Of a stretch of DNA of 34,439 nucleotides, positions 31,706 to 34,439 are shown piece by piece (the stretch's first letter is position 1; every line of letters starts with the position of its first letter). The stretch lies in contig CADBOZ010000028.1 in assembly GCA_902796515.1 (NCBI GenBank), positions 1 to 34,439 on the forward strand, written 5' to 3'. Position numbers and translations under genes: made by a program. Source of the DNA: an uncultured bacterium (lineage in GTDB: Bacteria; Cyanobacteriota; Vampirovibrionia; Gastranaerophilales; Gastranaerophilaceae). Below the pieces are notes generated by a model. The model searched no databases and was not told where the DNA came from. It worked only from the letters and a program-made list of their open reading frames with translations.

Positions 31706-32416
31706 ATGACAAATATCCCAAAATTAGCAGCAGGTATAAGAATGGACGGCAACGGTCTTGCTCAATCCATTAATGCCATGCAAATGGAAATGGATATTAT
31801 GGGAATATTTGGCGAAAATATTGTAGGGTTTGATAAAGTCGGTTATCAAAGAAAGGAAGCCGTTATATCATCGTTTGCCGAATATATAGGAACAAATGCT
31901 CTTTCGTACAGTACTGATACGCAGGTAGGAAGACTTGTAAGAACGGGAAAACCCCTTGATATAGCATTATCCGAAAAAGGTTATTTTCAGGTTGTAAATC
32001 CTGACGGAAGTATCGAGCTTACCCGTGACGGCAGATTTCAACTCAGTAAAGACGGAGAATTATTAACTAACAGCGGTCAAAAAGTATTATCTGCAGGCGG
32101 GGAGCCTATTGTATTTCCTGTTATACCGGAAGACGTTAATCTGGTAAATATCGGTCTTGACGGGAAAATCGGCGTATTTGACAGCAAAAAAAGAGGTCTT
32201 ATTCCTGCGGGAAAACTCGGAATTGTGTCCTCTGACGGAGCTCTCGTCGGAGATAATTGCGTAAGACAAGGATATATCGAATCATCAAACGTAGCACTGG
32301 AAAAAGAATTTATTGAAATGAGCAATTACAACAGGAGTTTTGAAGCAAACAGACAAATGTTTAAAATTCAAAATTCGCAATTATCCGAAGCAATTCAAAC
32401 ACTGGGTCGTGTATAA
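31706..32416 (+). CDS. FlgF/FlgG-type flagellar rod protein (divergent)
   Basis: 236 aa. FlgE/F/G-family fold: GRLVRTGKPLDIALSEKGYF ... LTRDGRFQLSKDGELLTNSG in the middle, and the C-terminal segment SNVALEKEFIEMSNYNRSFEANRQM that forms the coiled-coil core. The N-terminal rod signature, normally ANNLANxNTxGYK, is degraded here (FGENIVGFDKVGYQ). As first of two FlgF/G-like genes it is most likely FlgF, forming the proximal rod. AAGGAG 6 nt before ATG is a strong Shine-Dalgarno. A TTGACA string at 31600-31605 and a weak sigma28-like GTCGAT at 31679 lie upstream, but no convincing promoter could be chosen. Confidence 0.87.
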   Translation: MTNIPKLAAGIRMDGNGLAQSINAMQMEMDIMGIFGENIVGFDKVGYQRKEAVISSFAEYIGTNALSYSTDTQVGRLVRTGKPLDIALSEKGYFQVVNPDGSIELTRDGRFQLSKDGELLTNSGQKVLSAGGEPIVFPVIPEDVNLVNIGLDGKIGVFDSKKRGLIPAGKLGIVSSDGALVGDNCVRQGYIESSNVALEKEFIEMSNYNRSFEANRQMFKIQNSQLSEAIQTLGRV

Positions 32417-32436
32417 AATAAATAAAGGAAACTAAA

Positions 32437-33153
32437 TTGGCTTATAATTTACAGGGTATAATCAGAAAATCTACGGTAAATATTACAACGGAATTTGACA
32501 GACTGGCATATTCCGCACAAAATCTTGCAAATATAAATACAACAGGATATAAGGCCGTTAGGTTTGAGGATGTTATTGATGCCGACGGCTCCGTACACGG
32601 TTACGAAAGAACGGATGTAAGTTCGGGTGAATTTTACCTGACAAAAAATCCGCTTGATGTAGCTATTCAAGGGGCAGGCTATATTCCCGTAACTTCTCCA
32701 TCGGGAGAAATTAAATATACCCGTGACGGCTCGTTTACCGTAAATAAAGACGGTATGTTGATAACAAAAAACGGTGATCTTGTAGGTTCGGGTATTCATA
32801 TTGACGGAGCGGCAGAAAAGACCGAAATTAAGCCAAACGGTGATGTTTACACATATAAAAAAATAACCGATGAGCCTGAATTTGTAGGTACAATTCCGAT
32901 TGTTCAATTTCAAAATCCTGAAGCTCTAAAAGATGTCGGCGCAAATGAATTTATTGCGACCGAAAATTCAGGAGAAATGAAACTTGTAGAAGACCATACA
33001 AGAATAAAACAATACGGAATTGAAAAAGGCAATGTTGACATAATGAGTGAAGTATTAACGGTTTCAAGAATAAATGCTTCAATATTGGCATCCGCTAAAT
33101 TAATGAAAACCGTTAATACAATGTATCAGGAAGCAATTAATTTAACGCAATAG
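32437..33153 (+). CDS. flgG: FlgG-type flagellar distal rod protein
   Basis: 238 aa of the FlgG/FlgF family, the distal rod. The N-terminal signature is canonical: QNLANINTTGYKAVRFEDV (27-45). The central DNA-derived pattern GYIPVTSPSGEIKYTRDGSF and VNKDGMLITKNGDLVG matches FlgG. The C-terminus ends with the rod/hook helix VSRINASILASAKLMKTVN. Translation begins at TTG (32437): AAAGGA stands 7-8 nt upstream, and no ATG is nearby. FlgF versus FlgG cannot be fully separated, but this copy is the better FlgG candidate. It follows the first rod gene by 20 bp. Confidence 0.82.
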   Translation: MAYNLQGIIRKSTVNITTEFDRLAYSAQNLANINTTGYKAVRFEDVIDADGSVHGYERTDVSSGEFYLTKNPLDVAIQGAGYIPVTSPSGEIKYTRDGSFTVNKDGMLITKNGDLVGSGIHIDGAAEKTEIKPNGDVYTYKKITDEPEFVGTIPIVQFQNPEALKDVGANEFIATENSGEMKLVEDHTRIKQYGIEKGNVDIMSEVLTVSRINASILASAKLMKTVNTMYQEAINLTQ

Positions 33154-33164
33154 GAGAGTAATAT

Positions 33165-33521
33165 ATGAGCTTAGTTCCGACACATCTTCTAAAATCACCT
33201 CAAAGAATGCTTGATCTTATCTCAAAAAGACAGGAAGCATTGTCTGATAATATTGCAAACATGCACACTCCCGGATACAGAAGAAGGGATGTAAATTTTT
33301 CACAGTTTTTAAACGATGCATCTTCTTCAAGGCTTGAAAATAAAATAACCGAAAAATTCGGGGCAAGTCCGATAACCGTTTCTCAAACGGAAAACATTTC
33401 AACGGAAGAAGAACTCGGAAGAATGCAGGAAAATTATATGTTGTATAGTGCGGCTGTCAGAGAGCTTTCAAGTACAATAACTCAAATAAAAACAGCACTT
33501 AATGTATCGGCAAATAGCTAA
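33165..33521 (+). CDS. flgB: flagellar basal-body rod protein FlgB
   Basis: 118 aa, usual size for FlgB, a proximal rod subunit exported through the flagellar type III apparatus. The N-terminal signature is LSDNIANMHTPGYRRRDVNF (about 26-45), and the C-terminal helix has the FlgB-type ENYMLYSAAVRELSSTI. Shine-Dalgarno GGAGAG. It is 11 bp after flgG and 12 bp before flgC. Unlike common operons, flgB and flgC here follow flgF and flgG. Confidence 0.93.
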   Translation: MSLVPTHLLKSPQRMLDLISKRQEALSDNIANMHTPGYRRRDVNFSQFLNDASSSRLENKITEKFGASPITVSQTENISTEEELGRMQENYMLYSAAVRELSSTITQIKTALNVSANS

Positions 33522-33533
33522 GGAGTTTAATCA

Positions 33534-33962
33534 ATGGGATTAATGAATTCATTTCAAATAGGAAGACAGGGGCTTGAAGTCCACGGAAAACGTATTGAAA
33601 TAGCTGCAAAAAATATAGCTAATGTCGATACGCCGAATTATACAAGAAAAATTCCGATTATATCTTCTATGCAAGACCAGAGTTTTGCAAGTGTTCTATC
33701 GTCAATGGGAATAGGAAATTATAATTCAAACATGGGCGGTGTAAGTTTTGACGGTATAGTGGAAGACCCGACTCCGGGAGTAAAATTATATAAGCCGGGG
33801 CACCCTGATGCCGATAAAGACGGATACATAAGAACGTCAAACACTAACGCTATGGTTGAAGTAGCGGATGCTACCATGGCGCAAAGAGCCTATGAAGCAT
33901 CATTGGGTATTATGAGTATATCAAAAGCCATGGCTATAAGCTCACTTGAAATAGGCAAATAA
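33534..33962 (+). CDS. flgC: flagellar basal-body rod protein FlgC
   Basis: 142 aa, normal for FlgC. N-terminal signature IEIAAKNIANVDTPNYTRK; the central part has GHPDADKDGYIRTSNTNAMVEVADATMAQRAYEASLG, the classic FlgC C-terminal core, ending with KAMAISSLEIGK. Start ATG has AAGGAG 8 nt upstream. It ends the operon: fliE and fliF, which usually follow, are not here because the next gene is on the other strand. Confidence 0.95.
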   Translation: MGLMNSFQIGRQGLEVHGKRIEIAAKNIANVDTPNYTRKIPIISSMQDQSFASVLSSMGIGNYNSNMGGVSFDGIVEDPTPGVKLYKPGHPDADKDGYIRTSNTNAMVEVADATMAQRAYEASLGIMSISKAMAISSLEIGK

Positions 33963-33979
33963 AGAATGATTTTATGTGT

Positions 33980-34417
33980 TTAAGCAGTCTTCTTTAAGAG
34001 TTGAATTCTTTTATCTTCGTTATCTTGCCAGATTGTATCGCCTATTTCTTTGTCGGAATAAATAATAAACTTGCCGTCAGTATTGGGGGATTTAACAATT
34101 AAGAGATAATAATCATTGAGCCAGGGATTTTCATAGAGTTTAGAAGCTTTTCCTTCTCCAAGAGCGCATCTTTGGTTTCTGCCCTGCGCCAGCCATTCCA
34201 TGTCCCGAAACATATCTATAGCATCTTGAGGGGAAAGGACTCGTTTAATTTCATCGGGCAGGGTGAGATACTTCTTTAAATATTGAGCGGTTGAAGTGAA
34301 AGTTACCGTATCCTGTTTAATGGGCTTAATCAGACCCGATGAATGCTTTTCGGGTATCATTTTGCTTAACTTCGGTACACCAAACTTACCGAAGGTACCG
34401 ATTGGTGGAACTCTCAT
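33980..34417 (-). CDS. small lineage-type hypothetical protein
   Basis: 145 aa, not recognised. N-terminus MRVPPIGTFGKFGVPKLSK has no signal peptide and contains Phe-Gly motifs. A segment DTVTFTSTAQYLKKYLTLP (37-55) resembles a short T-F-T-S-x-A-x-Y-L motif that I associate with orphan proteins of this bacterial lineage. The C-terminal half has aromatic-rich strands (NDYYLLIVKSPNTDGKFIIYS). AAGAGA lies upstream of the ATG. It converges on flgC with a 17-bp gap. Function unknown. Confidence 0.78.
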   Translation of the reverse strand: MRVPPIGTFGKFGVPKLSKMIPEKHSSGLIKPIKQDTVTFTSTAQYLKKYLTLPDEIKRVLSPQDAIDMFRDMEWLAQGRNQRCALGEGKASKLYENPWLNDYYLLIVKSPNTDGKFIIYSDKEIGDTIWQDNEDKRIQLLKKTA

Positions 34418-34439
34418 AATATTCTCTTTTCTTTTAACA

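Noticed and set aside
33964-34000. TAAAGAA/TTCTTTA inverted repeat between flgC and the last gene as a terminator
   Set aside because: The loop is about 21 nt, the stem is A/T only and there is no T-run.

Overview
The window is AT-rich, tightly packed bacterial chromosome with short intergenic gaps and many 1-15 bp gaps or small overlaps. Several features together suggest a non-photosynthetic relative of Cyanobacteria, most likely Gastranaerophilales (Melainabacteria/Vampirovibrionia). These are: a VKOR-thioredoxin fusion of the cyanobacterial type, an AsmA-like envelope protein implying an outer membrane, flagellar rod genes, an OmpR-type two-component system, and several small orphan proteins carrying a short N-terminal Phe-Gly or T-F-T-S segment. 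The taxonomic assignment is inference; no rRNA or marker phylogeny was run. I see no prophage, insertion sequence, integrase or CRISPR array. Most of the window is core metabolism, RNA modification and cell envelope.

Layout. 1-333: tRNA-Phe(GAA) on the minus strand, followed by a tandem duplication that includes a copy of the tRNA 5' end. 334-3427: two zinc-dependent medium-chain dehydrogenases (minus) divergent from a GlcF/LutA-like Fe-S CCG protein (plus), sharing a 35-bp promoter gap. 3452-8910: an orphan lineage protein, a YebC/TACO1 family protein, a solitary DNA methyltransferase with its terminator, a 5'-nucleotidase without an evident signal peptide that overlaps convergently with UppP, and QueD. 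9037-11288: a YbgC-like thioesterase converging on QueH and VKOR-Trx across a bidirectional terminator. 11406-13279: a GNAT-like protein and dGTPase. 13387-18152: a six-gene operon of phosphoesterase, NfeD-like protein, response regulator, histidine kinase, TadA and a DUF2400 protein. 18240-21124: NadA, MnmA and a secreted WG-repeat protein. 21140-25713: a glycosyltransferase, a secreted nuclease-like protein and a large SF1 helicase-nuclease. 25846-28623: an AsmA-like protein. 28626-31555: an Asn/Pro-repeat protein (possibly FliK-like) and a TPR protein, separated by an intergenic region with an orphan promoter and terminator that may encode a small RNA. 31706-33962: four flagellar rod genes. 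33980-34417: a small lineage-type protein.

How the genes fit together. Four RNA-modification enzymes (QueD, QueH, TadA, MnmA) all act on the wobble base, position 34 of tRNA. UppP, AsmA-like protein, glycosyltransferase and VKOR-Trx serve the envelope and periplasm. The rod operon, TPR protein and possible FliK-like protein form a flagellar neighbourhood.

The most notable observations are an MnmA in which Tyr replaces the usual second catalytic Cys, a phosphoesterase with GDDD in place of GNHD, and a recurring promoter arrangement (TAAAAT-like -10 box 6-9 nt before ATG, without a Shine-Dalgarno) that suggests leaderless mRNAs. A candidate small RNA near 29.8 kb and a helicase-nuclease paired with a secreted QxxxY-motif nuclease-like protein are also notable. 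I did not find a clear complete novel multi-gene system.
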